A stretch of 64,000 bases of DNA from Lentinus brumalis (Eukaryota > Basidiomycota > Agaricomycetes > Polyporales > Polyporaceae). Shown in pieces: positions 11,638-24,987 of the stretch; the first letter of the stretch is position 1; each line of letters begins with the position of its first letter. A program made the translations under genes and the position numbers. The stretch spans positions 602,142-666,141 of the forward strand of contig MARA01000022.1 of the NCBI GenBank assembly GCA_001792895.1. The letters are read 5' to 3'. A model generated the notes under the pieces. That model ran no database searches. It had not been told where the DNA came from and worked only from the letters and a program-made list of their open reading frames with translations.

Positions 11638-14008
11638 ATGGCCTACTATACGCTCAATCGTGCCCTCAGGATACACTTGCTGCCCACCATGCAGCCACGG
11701 AGCAAGCACCCGCTCAAGCGCATCCCCACATGGGTAGCGCTCTCCATCGGGATTATGATTGGCCTCTTCGTATCGAAGATGTTCTCCGCGGTGAGTTCTC
11801 AGTCAGTGCATTTATCTTCGTCTACACCCTTTCCCTTCGTGGCTCTATGAGCATGGAGGCCTCGCCCGAACGTGTTCACGTCACTGGCCGCGGACCTTGA
11901 AGCGCCTTCCCCAACCCCTCGTATGCTCGAGCCGGACTACCAGTGTGCACTCGGGACAGTGTCCGGGACATCTCTTCCAGATTCTCTTGCTGCAATGCAT
12001 CTCTTAGTCACCTCTGGTGTTCCTCGAGGAGCCATATGCACCTCAAATGAACCATCCGCGGCCGACGACTCGAAGGCCTCCACCGCCGGACAGACAGACG
12101 GATGAGGGTGTGGGGCTGGCAGCCCGACCAATGCAATCTATCGCGACCGACAACATGTGCTTGTCAGTCCACTGTGCTGGACTATCCTAAGGGCGGAGGT
12201 TCAACGTGCACGGTGTCTCGAGCCAGTCGCGCTCTATGCGGACAAATGGGCCAGTCGGAGGGCAGTCTGGCCTGTGTCACAGTCTTGCATCGCGATGCGT
12301 TGGGTAGCCTGCAGAGCGCCTGGGAACCCCTTGTTGCCTTGAAACACCGCAGTAAATACTGACTTGACAATCAATAGGAGCATAGGTCAACATGGAGAGG
12401 CGGCCATGCACCAGTACTTCCCTCGTCCCGCACGCCGACACGACAACCCATCACTCTCCCCACCATTCAGCAACGAAGACGAGTGCTCGAGCTCCTCACC
12501 CACCTCTCCCCTCATTACACAAAAGAATGCACGCGGCCAGCGCAGCCCATGTACAAAGAGCAAGCCGCGGATCGCTATTCTCCGCTTATTGGCCACCAGT
12601 CGCCATCAACATCGTCGTGGCTCGATGCTCTCGGGATCGGCAGCAGTGGCGATGGCGACTACGTGCCCACATCGCGTCGATTTGGCCCCGACAACCACAA
12701 GTACTTCTTCGCGATCAACCTGTACAACTCGTTTGACGTCATCCCGGATCTGTTCGCGACGCTCTTCCGGGTTGCCGCCGTTCTGGGGTACCACAACGTA
12801 TACGTGTCGATATACGAGAACGGCTCGACGGACCAGACGAAGGCGCTCCTGCGGATCTTTGACGCTCTCACCCGCAGCGTCGGGATGCGCGTGACGATCC
12901 GCACGTCGATGCGCACGCGCGGTGCGTTCAACCACCGCATTGAGTACCTCGCGGAGGTGCGCAATGCGGCGTTTGTGCCGCTCCACGAGCTGCGGGACAC
13001 GGAGAACGAGTACTTTGACACGATCATCTTCATGAACGACATTCTGCCCTGCGTGGACGACCTCCTGGAGCTTATCTGGCAGAGCCGGCGGAACAACGCG
13101 GGCATCACCTGTGCGGCGGACTACATGTACCATGAAGAGCTCGTGAGTATCACTCGTCTAACCACTCCTTCCTGCATCCCTGTGCATCATTCCAATGGCT
13201 ATGGCTGACTATGACCCTGCAGGGCTCCCCCGTGTTCTACGACAACTGGGTCGCGCGCGACATCAACGGCACCGCGCTCGAGAACGCGCCTTTCGAGTCG
13301 ATCTTCTCGCACGGCCCCTCGCAACAGCGGTTCATGCAGCACCTCCCCATCCAGGTGCAGTCATGTTGGAATGGTATCGCGATCCTGGACCCGGCTCCAT
13401 TCTACTCACCACCGCATGTGCGCTTCCGGATGGCGAAGATCACGGAGGGCGAGTGTTCAGCTTCGGAGTGCTCGCTGATCTGCAACGATTACTGGGAGGC
13501 GGGCTATGGGAGGATTTTGATGGTGCCGAGGGTCAAGCTCGCGTATGATCGCGTACGTGCTCCTTCTCCCTACTGCCCCGATGTTATGTCGATCGCTGAC
13601 TCTGCCGTGTTCCTCATGTAGCGCGTCTGGGACATCATCCATCCAGCGAGGAGAAACTTGACTGCGATCCGCGGGTACGTCCGACTGGGCGGGCTGCCCG
13701 ACAATCCGCGGACGGACCCGCAGGACCGCGCGTGGTTCGGCCCGCACGACAGGCTGTTCACCGAGGAGGAGGGCGAGCCGATCACCTTCCAGCCAGGGCC
13801 TGAATATGGTGCGTCTCCGCCCGTTCTCTTCCTCGCTCGTGCGGCGCAGCTTGCTTACCTCGTTTGTGCAGTGTGGTGCTGGGGATGGGACGGCGCTGGA
13901 GACTTGGACGGGCCGGACGTTGACCCGATCTGGGAGAGGATGTCGAACAAGTCGACGAGGCCGGACGCGGTGAAGGTCAGACATGACCGGAGCTTGCTGT
14001 ACGTCTGA
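11638..14008 (+). CDS. GT69-family alpha-mannosyltransferase (CAP59/CMT1 type)
   Basis: Exons 11638-11790, 12378-13142, 13223-13552, 13622-13808 and 13872-14008 (all GT-AG, phases agree) give 523 residues. A short cytosolic tail and a signal anchor (WVALSIGIMIGLFVSKMF) place it in the Golgi as a type II protein. The catalytic domain shows NLYNSFDVIPDLF, YVSIYENGSTDQT, FMNDILPCVDDLLELI and GITCAADYMY, typical of cryptococcal mannosyltransferase/CAP59 proteins, which transfer mannose in alpha-1,3 linkage to surface glycans. The exact linkage is not provable here. Intron 1 is 587 bp; the others are 63-80 bp. It is divergent from the SGNH gene, which suggests a common glycan pathway. Confidence 0.9.
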
Positions 14009-15357
14009 GACTAGGAGGGTTTCAGGGTCGGCAGAGGGTGACATCTGGCTGGGCTATGGATGTCCGGGACCAGACCTGTCAACGTTTGAGGGGCTGTTGT
14101 GGCAGCGTGGACACTGTAGAGCGGAGGAGAGACGATCGCCTAGAACGCACTTTGTACATACATACATTGCACGCATCATTGTCATTAATTTGCTGTCGTA
14201 GTCTCTCAGGGATCTGCGTATTTGCGATTGTTGTGAAGATTCAGAGGGTACGTGAGGACTAAATTCTGACTAACTTCGAGATCAGCTTGCCGACAGGTAT
14301 TGGGCGCCTGGCTTGCCTTTTCGAGACAAAGTCGAACTGTTTACGACATGCAGTCCAAATGCAGTCAGCAGTGGTCTGATCGTCTTTGATCAACTCTTCC
14401 TCGGAGGCCTCATCCTGCATGCTGCTTTGTCTTGCTGATTTTCTGCTGCGTGGTACGGCCAGCGTACTGGGAGCAATGCCTCACGTCGGCTTCCTACAGG
14501 AGCAGTGTGCATGAGGGGCCGAAAAGTTGAAAAACATCTGTGAGTGGTAGTCACACCTTCGCGTATGATATCTACTCTAACACTACGTGTATCCGGGGAG
14601 AATATCGAAGCATAAAGTGCTGCAGAAACAATCCGCAACGACAAGATCTCTGGCTGAGGAGATGAAGATTCCCAGCCCCGCTTGACGAGGAAGGCCACCC
14701 GTTCAAGGTGACTCCGGGTACGACCGGCGGTATCATGTCGTGAATTGTGTGTGCCGTCTACCCCGAACTGCTTACTGGCTGGATCTGTTGGGTATCCGGA
14801 GGACACCCGGTGTACCATCAAGGCACGCTCTGCTGGAGGTTGAGGATGGCTCTCGCGCAGCAAGCGAAGACTCGCGGCGAGCATGTTAGTCGTTGACGTT
14901 CTCGCACAGCGTCCAGTACACCCAGAATTGCAAGCAGTATTGTTGTCCATCATAATCGGGCCGAGTCTGTGCTGTGGGTGAAGTATACTGTATACGTACC
15001 CATCTCTTCTATCTCAGCACACAAGTGCGGACCGGCGGGTGGCACTGGAGCTTGCTTCTTCACACATTCTGCCATACTCCTTATGCGTCGGATGATTCTT
15101 AGGTTCAAGATGACTGATGGCACTCTCACAGTATAGTGTTTGCACATGCAGAGGCAACGAAATGACAGCCAAAGGGCGTGTTGCTACTGCCTGTTTTGAT
15201 GGCCTCACGGACTCCAGCTCTCACAAATGGCCCGCTGACGCTCTCGACGACATCGGCTCACACGTCATGTACCCACCCTCTCCAAGGCACGACGCGACAG
15301 GCCCGTCTATAAACGCAGATGTATGCTCATTGCACCCTCGCTATCGACTCACTGTAC
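14009..15357. other. Intergenic region, no gene recognised
   Basis: About 1.35 kb separates the GT69 stop from the first P450. A 187-codon minus-strand ORF (14390-14953) shows no recognisable motif and is not supported. A TATA box for the P450 lies at the right end. Confidence 0.5.
15308..15313 (+). promoter_or_regulatory. TATA box of P450 gene 1
   Basis: TATAAA lies 45 bases before the ATG at 15358, a usual distance for fungal TATA-type promoters with a short leader. Confidence 0.5.
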
Positions 15358-17503
15358 ATGGCGCTCTCCGCACCGTCCATCCCTACGCTGCTCGTTCTTA
15401 CACTTGTCCTGGTTTCGATGTACGTGCATCGACTCCGGCATGGAGATCTCGCTCGCAGGGGCGGCCCCTTCCTCCCGGTCCTGCTGGTCTTCCCGTGATA
15501 GGGAACTTCTTCAACATTCCGCACGCTAAGCAGTGGCTTGGTTTCCAAGAGCTGAGTGGGAAGTATGGTGCGTCTACGCTTCGTACCCATCGCATTCCTG
15601 GGATGCTCTGACCGCGGTAAACACACAGGAGACATCCTACACTTCAGGGTCCTCGGAGACTCTTTCGTCGCCCTCGGTAGTGCCAGCGTGATCATGGAGT
15701 ACCTCGATAAGGGTTCGGCGAACACATCTGACCGCAAAGAAAGCGTCATGATTGAGCTGTAAGTCCGGAAGTAGTATACGTACATGAGTGTTGATGTACT
15801 GACCACTTGTCAGTTCGGGATCCGACCTGAATCTGGGGTTCATGGCGTATGGGGATTGGTGGAGGCGGCATAGGCGGGCATTTTGGCAATACTTCCGCCC
15901 ACAAGCTGCCCAGAACTATCGGGCTGTCCAGAAGACCATGTCTATCAGGTTTCTCGGGAAGCTGCTCAGGGCTCCGTCGCGTTTCAAGAGTCACATGAGA
16001 TAGTAAGTGACCTTGATTGACCGAATGACTTGAAGGTCATGATTCAAGCCTGAACGCATGCTAATTACTGGATCCTGGTAGCACTTTCTCCTCTACCCTC
16101 ATGAAGTTGCTCTACAATATTCAAGTAGCAGACGAAGATGACGAATACATTGCCATGGTGGAATACGCCGTACAGGGCGCTGCAGAAGGTACCCTCCCCG
16201 GCAAGTATCTCGTCGAGTTCCTCCCTTTCCTCCGATACGTCCCGGACTGGGTTCCCGGCGCCGGATATCAGAAACAATTCGCGTCATGGAGAGCAGCGGC
16301 GTCCGACCTCAAAAACGCGCCCGTAGCTCATGTCAAAGAGGCAATGGTGAGTTGTGTCCTCGATGGTGGATTGTATACAACGTTAATCAGCTGCCTCGCA
16401 CGATCAGGAGCGGCAGGAGGACGCACAATGCATCGTCAGAGACCTTCTAGCAAGGGTTTTGTCTTCTGGTACCGAAGGATCTGTACTTGCAGAAGAAGAA
16501 GAAATCGTGAAGGACGTCGCAGCCGTGGCATTTGAAGGTGAGTATAATCATTGACATTTGCGCTTTTTCTATATGTTCACACTCTGACCGCGCTATCATG
16601 CACTTAGCTGGATCCGATACAGTCAGTTACGTTATACTGAGATTACGGTGACTAGGCTCACCTCACCCGTTACTTTCAAGACATTCTCATCGCTCCAGGC
16701 GGTTTTCCTTGCGATGTCTCTTTACCCCGAAGTTCTCAAGCAAGCACATGCTGAACTCGACGCTGTTGTCGGGCCGACGCGGTTGCCGGACTTCAGTGAC
16801 AAGGACTCCCTTGTATACATCAACGCCATCATCAGAGAGGCATCGCGTTGGCTCCCGGTTCTCCCGATTGGCGTACCACACTGCACAACAGAGGACGACG
16901 AGCTGCATGGCTACTTCATTCCCAAAGGGACGGTTCTGATACCCAATGTGTGGTAAGTGAACGTCATCGTTCCATGGTAATATTCTGGCTTATATCTGGT
17001 GTAGGGCTTGTATGCACGATCCTGAGGTGTACCCGGAGCCAGAGGTATTCCGTCCGGAGCGATTCATACGGGAAGGGAAACTCGATACCAGCGTACGCGA
17101 TCCCTTCCAGTATATATTCGGTTTTGGACGAAGGTACGCGCCTTTTCCGCACTTGAACAGTAGCATCTGGATCTTCAACGGATTTGCCAATCAGGATATG
17201 CCCCGGTCGATACTTCGCCGAAGCTGCGGTGTTCATCAACGTTGCCGCCGTTCTTCATGTCTTCGATATAACGCCACCAGTCGACGACGCAGGGAAGCCC
17301 ATCAAGATTATACCAACAATGACTGATGGAATCTTGACGTATGTCCGCTCGCGTTTTGAGAACTCATGGTTTGCGGCTCACGAGACCTGGCTCGGGGTTC
17401 TGCTTGCAGGTATCCGCAAGACTGCCGTTGCATTATCAAGCCGCGCTCGTCTGCAGCTGCACAGCTGATTCTGGATGCCCTGCAGGCGGAAGGCAATCAG
17501 TGA
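15358..17503 (+). pseudogene. Cytochrome P450, copy 1 of 4; one-base frameshift near the N-terminus
   Basis: Ten exons: 15358-15567, 15629-15758, 15814-16002, 16082-16346, 16408-16537, 16608-16621, 16681-16952, 17005-17133, 17195-17338 and 17410-17503. Present are a membrane anchor (IPTLLVLTLVLVSMYV), the proline hinge RPLPPGPAGLPVIGN, helix C WWRRHRRAFWQ, I-helix AGSDT (in the 14-base exon), ExxR (REASRW) and the heme loop FGFGRRICPGRYFAE. The anchor and the proline hinge are in different frames; one base is missing near 15441 (CATGG). Otherwise the gene is intact, so it could be a functional gene with a sequence error. Related fungal proteins are often named O-methylsterigmatocystin oxidoreductase-like; the substrate is unknown. 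Confidence 0.88.
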
Positions 17504-19780
17504 AACTGCAGGGTGAGGCCTGGTTGAATCGTACTAAGTACATACTTTGTATTGTCCCCATGACTTGGAGTCACGGTTGAGTTGCTTCTGTCGCTGGCGC
17601 ACCTGAACGCGTCAACGACATGTTCTTACATATCATGAATTCGGTTCTTCAGCCTTGGCACACAAATGATGGCGGGGACAGTAAGTAACTCAGAGTAAGT
17701 AAGTAAGTAAGTCAACATTATCAAGATATCAAATTGTGTTAGAGCGCTTATCTGCTTTCCTCCGCAACCACCTCCTCTTACGCTAACAAATACACGCCTC
17801 ATCAATTTGTCGACCAGCATGGTGAGCAAACGCAGTCAACAACTATAATGTGGATACAGCGTATCTCCTGAAGTTCGAACTTAGTAGGCTGCGCACATCC
17901 CGAGAAGAAGTCGCAGGGTGGCCAGACGAATGCCGCGTACTTACTGCTGAAAGGTCTACACGCTGACAATTGTGGTTAGCTCGTGGAGGATCTTCCAGTA
18001 TTCCTTCGGGGTACTCCGCACCGCAGAAGCCTAGCCGAAGAAGAAGACCTCAGGGCAAAGAACGCGGCTACGAGCAGCCCGAATATCAGGTGAAGTTTGA
18101 ACGCTTATGTTCGCCCCTACTCGTCTCTCTTCTCCGTAGCCGGTCTGGGAGCGGTGGGTCGTTGGCAGGTACATATACTGACCAGATCGTGCTAGAGACT
18201 TCGTGAGTCCTTTGCCGCGGCAGTCTGTCAGGTGTGCCTTGACTTCCGAGTCGATCTGGCTCAAAATGAAGTGGTTCATCCTTGACTTATCGTCAGATTT
18301 GCGACAACGCGACCACTATTGCCGCCGACGATGGTGACCACGAACCATCGATGCCTGCGAATATTTGTTCGCTGTCAGGGTTTCATGCGCCTCTGATTCT
18401 TGTGCGAAGGCGGCGGCGATCCGAGCCATCGATCGCTGCACGCAGCACGGTTGATGCTAGACATATTCCGTCAAGCGGAGTCAAGGATAGTGGCATCTGG
18501 ATGCCACGATATGCGACCCTTAAGCGTGCGTAATCGTTCTCGGGAAAAGCCACATTCGCACCCTATGGTTTTGCTTGCTCACACGAACGTACAGATACTG
18601 TCATGGGCGGGACTTGGCAGAAGCGACATCGTTCATTAAGACCGCTCTTGTTCTGCACGTGTTCGATGTCAGGCATCCCGTCTGCGATGGCGGTGTGCAA
18701 GAATAGTGCGCCCCATCGACGCGTTGCTTCCGTGAGTACTCAATCACGTCCGAGCATTCGTGTGCTCCTAGCTATGTATCGCGGCGGTTGCAGTGCCTCG
18801 GTCGGACACGGCGAATGCGTCAGGACTAGTGGCGCGCTATGCGGTGGGTAGCTCGGGTGGCGTGAGTCCGAATGTTATTCGCGTTATGCTGATCAACGCA
18901 GCAACAACTGACTACGGTGCTACCCCCCGGCTATCCTACGCCCTCCAGTACTTCACAATGACGTCAGTCGAGTCCGCGACGGCGGCCAGACTTGTCAAAC
19001 TAAGGGGACAATCTCGCACGCGCGTCCGATAGACGGAGTCGAACGGCTGACGAGTTTCACCTGAAGCAACGCAAGACAGGGAGGTACGCGTGGCTTCCTC
19101 ATCGCCTGGACATCCTAGTCTACTCGGCCGGGACGCTTCTGGTACGCCATCTGGGCTTGGAAGTCCCGCTACCATGCTGCTGGTGATTTGTTGACATACT
19201 CTACCTAGAGCATCTCGTCGAGCACATTCCAGCATGTCATGGAACCCTTCAGTCTTAAGGCCCGCTACAGCACCCTACATGATTCTATTCTCATGCTATG
19301 GCGTGTTTCCGGTGCGCTATGCTTGTGTGGGTCAGCGGGCGACGTGCGGCGGAAACCTTGAGTGCTGACGGTGAGCATCTGTTTGCCACGATCACTCGTT
19401 GGCCCACATCTCGTCTCAACGCAGAGTGTTGCCAGGTGTTCCCGAATTTGCTCCGAGTCGGCATTGTGAGCGAATATGGCAGGAGCATTACAATGATTCT
19501 GTCTCGCAAGTCTCTCGCGCGCCGGAGTTCCAACGACCCTGAAGTGCATGTTTGCCAACAGAGCCGAAGAGTTTCATCGTCCACGGGATGCTCCTGCTAA
19601 ATCTCGTAGGTTCAATTTGTATGAAACGAGTACAAACTTCCTTCCAGCTTCTATGCAGTGGACCGAGTTACATGAGTCTTCTTATCTTGGAAGGCGCGAG
19701 TGTCTCCTGTCCCTGAGTCACGATGTATACTTATAGGCCGGCGGTAGCGGTCGCAACTGAAGCTCAAGCTCCCTGCCAGC
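17504..19780. other. Long spacer between P450 copies 1 and 2
   Basis: The 2.3 kb hold no ORF with a recognisable domain. A (TAAG)n tract is at about 17695-17712. Scattered short open stretches with GT-AG-like borders between 17970 and 19030 could be remains of a gene, but nothing identifiable was found on either strand. Confidence 0.45.
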
Positions 19781-21894
19781 ATGGAGCGCACCGATCATGC
19801 TATCTCCCTCGGCACCCTCGGTCTTGTCGCCCTTGCCCTGGGGCTCTTCGGGTACTTGCACTCCCTTGCTCGCTGGAGAGCGCGCTCCTGCGGCCGACCA
19901 CTTCCTCCCGGTCCACCGTCCCTACCTCTGGTTGGCAATATTCTGAATGTCCCCAAGAATCAACCGCATGTTGGCTATCGCGAGCTCTGCGCGAAATATG
20001 GTGCGTCATCCTAGTAGCTACCCCATGGCGTCGTGTCGTTAACACTGCACTGCTGCAGGTGATATTATGCATTTCCAAGTCCTTGGCCAACATATCGTCG
20101 TCCTCGGTAGCTCCGACATCATCTTGGAATACCTCGATAAGCGATCTGCGAACACGTCTGACCGCAAAGTCACCCCTATGCTAGAACTGTGAGGCCACTT
20201 ATATTCTTTGCGTAATCCGTTCGCTCAAGGGCCGTCACAGCTCGGGCGGAGACATAATATTTGCCTTCTTCGCATATGGCCAGTGGTGGAGGCGTCACAG
20301 GCGTATGTTCTGGCAACACTTCAATCCCACCGCCAGCGTTGCATACAACTCGATTCAGCGCACCGTCGCGCATCGATTCCTGTACAAGATTTTGACGCGT
20401 CCGTCAGAGCACGTGAAACATGTCCGATAGTAAGTGTTCATGGATCCTTTCCCGATATGCTGAGGACGTATGGACGCTGCCTCAGCTCCTTCGCTGCGTC
20501 CATGATGAAGATCATCTACGACAACGACGTTGAGTCCGAAATCGAGGAGCAGATGATCCGCGTCCAGATGACACAGGATGGTATCTCTCAGGGTCTTGTT
20601 CCAGGGAAGTACCTTGTCGAATTCTTCCCCTTCATACGGCATCTCCCGTCGTGGTTCCTCGGTGCTGAGCTCAGAGTGAAGTCTACTGAGTGGCGAAATG
20701 CGGCCAACGATCTCAAGAACATCCCATACAATCGGGTTATAGAAGAGATGGTATGAACAGTACGCTCCCTCGGCAGGATACTTGACACGATTGCTCAACT
20801 TTCGTCTCGATACAGGCCCAGAATCCGGACCAAGAGCCTCGCTCGATCATCAGCCAGCTCTTGGCGAAAATCTCTCACTACCGAGGCACGGATTCGTACG
20901 CGGAGGAGGAAGACATCGTGAAGAATACAGGCGCAATAGCATTCGAAGGTGCGCCACCAAAAGCAGTACACGCGGGGTACTAACGCGTTCCCTGCATAGC
21001 TGGCGCTGACACCGTGAGGGCATGGCCGAGTATGTTGCCTTCTGCGTTGCTGACTTATGCTGTAGATGTTCTCCAGTTTGCAGACGACTTTCCTTGCGAT
21101 GTCGCTCAATCCAGATATCCTCAAGAAAGCTCAAGCAGAACTCGATACAGTCGTCGGGCCCAATCGCCTACCCGACTGGGACGATCAAGCCTCCCTCCCC
21201 TATATCACTGCCATCGTGAAGGAATCGCTGCGTTGGCAGAATGTCCTACCCCTTTCCGTGCCACACTCCACGACCGTGGACGACGAGTTGCACGGGTACT
21301 TCATCCCCGCGGGAACCATTGTGATTGGGAACACGTGGTACGTTTGGCGTCGAAACTCACCATTCGGACACGGACCGATCATCTCACAGGGCTTGTATGC
21401 ACGATCCGCAAGTATACAAAGATCCCGACGTGTATCGCCCGGAGCGTTTCCTCAAGGACGGTCAGCTCGACCCAACCGTACGCGACCCGTTCAACTATGC
21501 ATTCGGATATGGCAGAAGGTGCACTAGATAGAACATGACGTGCTTGACTCCTCGCACTGACGCTGACGTGCCCGCCGATCCAGAGTCTGTCCTGGACGTC
21601 ACTTTGCGGAGGCTTCGCTCTTCATCAACACTGCGTCGCTGCTGCACGTCTTCAATATTACCCCTCCGCTGGACGAGGATGACAAGCCTATCAAAATCGC
21701 ACCGGCCATGACGGATGGCATCATCTGGTAAGTGCGGGCCGCTCTCATGATATACGGAGATCTTCTGATCATGGCCCCCGTGCCCTCGAAGTTACCCAGT
21801 GGATGCTCGATGCACGATCAAGCCCCGATCTGCGCAGGCTGAGGCATTGATCCTCGGGGCACGTGCAGAAGCATTTGCGGAGAACGTTCAGTGA
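19781..21894 (+). CDS. Cytochrome P450, copy 2 of 4 (intact)
   Basis: Ten exons (19781-20000, 20059-20188, 20241-20429, 20486-20750, 20816-20948, 21000-21013, 21066-21337, 21390-21518, 21584-21727, 21792-21894) give 532 residues without interruption. Features in order: anchor (SLGTLGLVALALGLFGYL), RPLPPGPPSLPLVGN, helix C WWRRHRRMFWQHF, I-helix AGADT, ExxR (KESLRW), PERF, and the heme loop FGYGRRVCPGRHFAE. A microsomal monooxygenase that would need a P450 reductase. The exon pattern is the same as in the other three copies. The substrate cannot be told from sequence. Confidence 0.93.
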
Positions 21895-22826
21895 AGGTAT
21901 GCCTCATGTTCCTCTTGTCACGGCACCAACACTCATTGCAATTGGCATGACGTCGTGCAGTGACGGATACCAAAGGGCCAAAGCGGATGGGAGATGAATC
22001 GATGAATCCCTCTCAGTGTACGATGTACCTCGGTTCAACAGACTCGTTCGTTGTCTCAAAATGCCCAAGGAGCGAGTTTGGTGCTCGAACTTTCACCCTT
22101 CCGTGACACAAGCCGGACAGCAGTGGGGGGTTGATTGCATAAGTACGTGGACTGCGGTGTCAATAATCAGTGCCATGTACTACTCATCCGGACAGTGACC
22201 GCGTCTAATTGAATGCCACTCCTGGTTCGAGGCTTTGTCGAGGCTCTTCATTCAACGCTTTCATCTTCTCCAGCTCAAATCTCAGACTCTGCAAATGCAC
22301 TCGGATAGGAAGGCGTACTTAGGCTTTATAGCTGGCTGTATGCTTCGCGCGAGGTACAACCTCCGGGTGAGTCGGAGGTGCCCCAAGTTGTACCGACGCG
22401 CGAGGCGCCTTCAGGTGCTGCAGGCGAGTGAGCAGTCTATTCTCCTCCTCCGGACCAAAGAGCTCCCACTTACGCATGTGTCGGATGGACGCGCGCGTCG
22501 ACCACTGCTCACGCGATAAGTTCAAGAATTCCCGACAGACGCCTCTCGTCACTCTAGGACATTCAGGCGTGGTTTTGAGGACAGCGGCGATAGCTTGCTC
22601 AGGCACAGGGTCTTACTTATCTCCAAGCGCTCTTACGCCAACTTCATTCGAGTGAGTGCGCTGCTCTCATGGGATCTTCAGGAATTGAGGCTGACTTCCT
22701 GTCAACACAGCGCTGCCTCCAGGCTCAGTTAAACTCCATCGGAGAACTGATGCCCTCGTCTTTCTCCCATGGCATCTGCGCCGCCGTGACAGGCTTTAAA
22801 GATCCGAGAACCCACCACTCACTATC
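21895..22826. other. Intergenic region between P450 copies 2 and 3
   Basis: About 930 bases with no recognised gene. It presumably contains the terminator of copy 2 and the promoter of copy 3. Confidence 0.5.
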
Positions 22827-24987
22827 ATGGCTCCCCTTGCTTATGTCCCATCTTTGATCCCGGCGGCGGTATCGCTGTCCCTCAGCTTGCTGCTGGTCTA
22901 TTTGCAACATCTGCTCAGCTGGAGGAGGCGCTCCCGAAGACGCCCCTTACCCCTGGTCCAAAGCCTCTTCCTCTCGTCGGCAACATACACAACGCCCCGA
23001 AGATCAAACCATGGGTTGGCTATCGCGATCTTTGCGCACAGTATGGTACGCGTTCTCGTCGTATTGCTCGTACTGCTGCGGTCTTATCTCTTCATACCTT
23101 GACGCGAAGGCGACCTCGTACACCTTCAAATCCTCAACAAGCACATCGTCGTCCTGGGAAACCCGGAGATCATCGCCGAGTACCTCGACAAGCGGGCCGC
23201 GAACAGCTCCGATCGCGAGCACACGATTATGCTCGAGTTGTGAGCGGCTGCCTTTCTGCCGATCGAAGTGGGAACTAACTTGCGACAGGACCGGGGCCGA
23301 CGTCAACTTCGGTTTCATGTCCTATGGGCCATGGTGGCGGCGGCACAGGCGGGCATTTTGGCAGCACTTCTATCCAGGAACAGTGGAAGAATACCGTCCC
23401 GTGCAGCGCGCGGCGGCGCATGAACTCCTATTCAGACTACTCAAGGATCCAGCCAACGTCAAGGACCATATCCGATAGTGAGCCAGAATAGTCTAGATTT
23501 TGCCGCAGTATCGAGCGCGATGACTGACCCTTGCTCATGCTCCACCGTAGCACATTCACTGCCAGTCTAACGAAGGTCGTGTACGACATCGATGGGGACA
23601 GATCTATAACCAGACAGATCACGTTAGTTGAGGATGCACAGGAAGGAGTTGCACAGGGCTTAGTGCCCGGTAAGTTTCTCGTCCAGTTCCTCCCCTTTCT
23701 GCGGCATGTGCCCGCATGGCTCCCCGGTGCCGAGTTCAAGCGCCTCTCGAATAAGTGGCAGGCCGCGGCGTGGTCTGCAAAGCGTGAGCCTTTCGCGGAG
23801 GTGAAGAAGGCACTGGTGAATTATGCCTGCTAATTACGCTATGCCGCACTGCTGAAAGCATCGTGCAGAGCGAGAAGGGAGAGAAGAGCCGGTCGATGGT
23901 AGGCCAGCTGCTCACGAAACTCGCCCATGCGGAGGCTACGGATAGAGTCCGCGCAGAGGAGGAAGACATCATCAGTAACGTGGCTTCTACTGCCTTCCAG
24001 GGTGCGCCTCACGTCGTTGGACTAAATGCACACTGCTCATATATGTCGTCGCACAGCGGGTTCCGAAACGGTGAGTACCTCATAACTGCTTGCGATGTGT
24101 CTCACGCTGTGGCCCTACCGAAGACGTTTTCGACTCTTACCGGGGCATTTCTGGCGTTGTCACTGCATCCGGAAGTCCTCCAGAAAGCGCACGCGGAGCT
24201 GGACGAGGTCGTTGGCCCTGACCGTCTTCCCGACTTCGGCGATCGAGAATCGCTCGTCTACGTAGGCGCAATTATCAAGGAGATCTTGCGCTGGAGCAAT
24301 CCCACCCCGTTAGGCCTGCCGCACTGTATTACTGAGGACGACGAGCTGCACGGGTACTTCATTCCGGCAGGCACTGTGCTGTTCGCAAACACGTGGTACG
24401 TTGTGCTTTGGGGCTTTCTGCTCCTCGACACTGATTCCAGACCGCTTGCATGAAAGGGCATGCATGCACGATCCGCGAGAGTATGAGAGACCCGAGGTAT
24501 TCCGTCCGGAACGCTTCATACGTGACGGGAAGCTCGACCCAGACGTACGCGATCCGGCCGACTTTGTCTTCGGCTATGGAAGAAGGTAAGTCAGCAACAA
24601 GTCTTTGTAGCGCGTGCAATACTCATGATTCACCGCACACCGCGAACTGCAGGGTCTGTCCGGGTCGGCACTTCGCAGGGGAGTCGTTGTTCATCACCAT
24701 GGCCTCCCTGCTCCATTGCTTCGACATCGGACCGCCACTTGACGAGCGCGGCCAGCCGATAATTATCGTGCCGGAATGGACGGACGGGTTGCTATCGTAA
24801 GTCACCGTTGAAATTTACGTTGTTGGTACTTGGCTCACAGTTGCTTTGCAGATATGTCGTGGATGCTCGCTGCACGGTGACGCCGCGCTCGACGCAGGCC
24901 GAAGCTCTGATCTTGCAGGCCCAGAGCCAGATCCCCGGTGCTCTGGCCAGTTGGAGTCGTTCAGATGCTTACGACGGGATGTCGTAG
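22827..24987 (+). pseudogene. Cytochrome P450, copy 3 of 4; one-base frameshift in the proline hinge
   Basis: Exons 22827-23045, 23110-23239, 23289-23477, 23551-23815, 23869-24001, 24057-24070, 24124-24395, 24457-24585, 24653-24796 and 24852-24987. The anchor (AAVSLSLSLLLVYLQHLL) is followed by RRRPLP, and then one C is missing in a C run near 22951, which moves PGPKPLPLVGNIHNAP to another frame. Downstream everything is intact: WWRRHRRAFWQHF, I-helix AGSET (Glu in place of Asp), KEILRW and FGYGRRVCPGRHFAG. It is most similar to copy 4. Whether the break is real or a homopolymer error decides if this gene works. Confidence 0.88.

Noticed and set aside
14390..14953. 187-codon minus-strand ORF
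   Set aside because: No domain, no splice context, and no conserved partner; chance ORF in GC-rich DNA.
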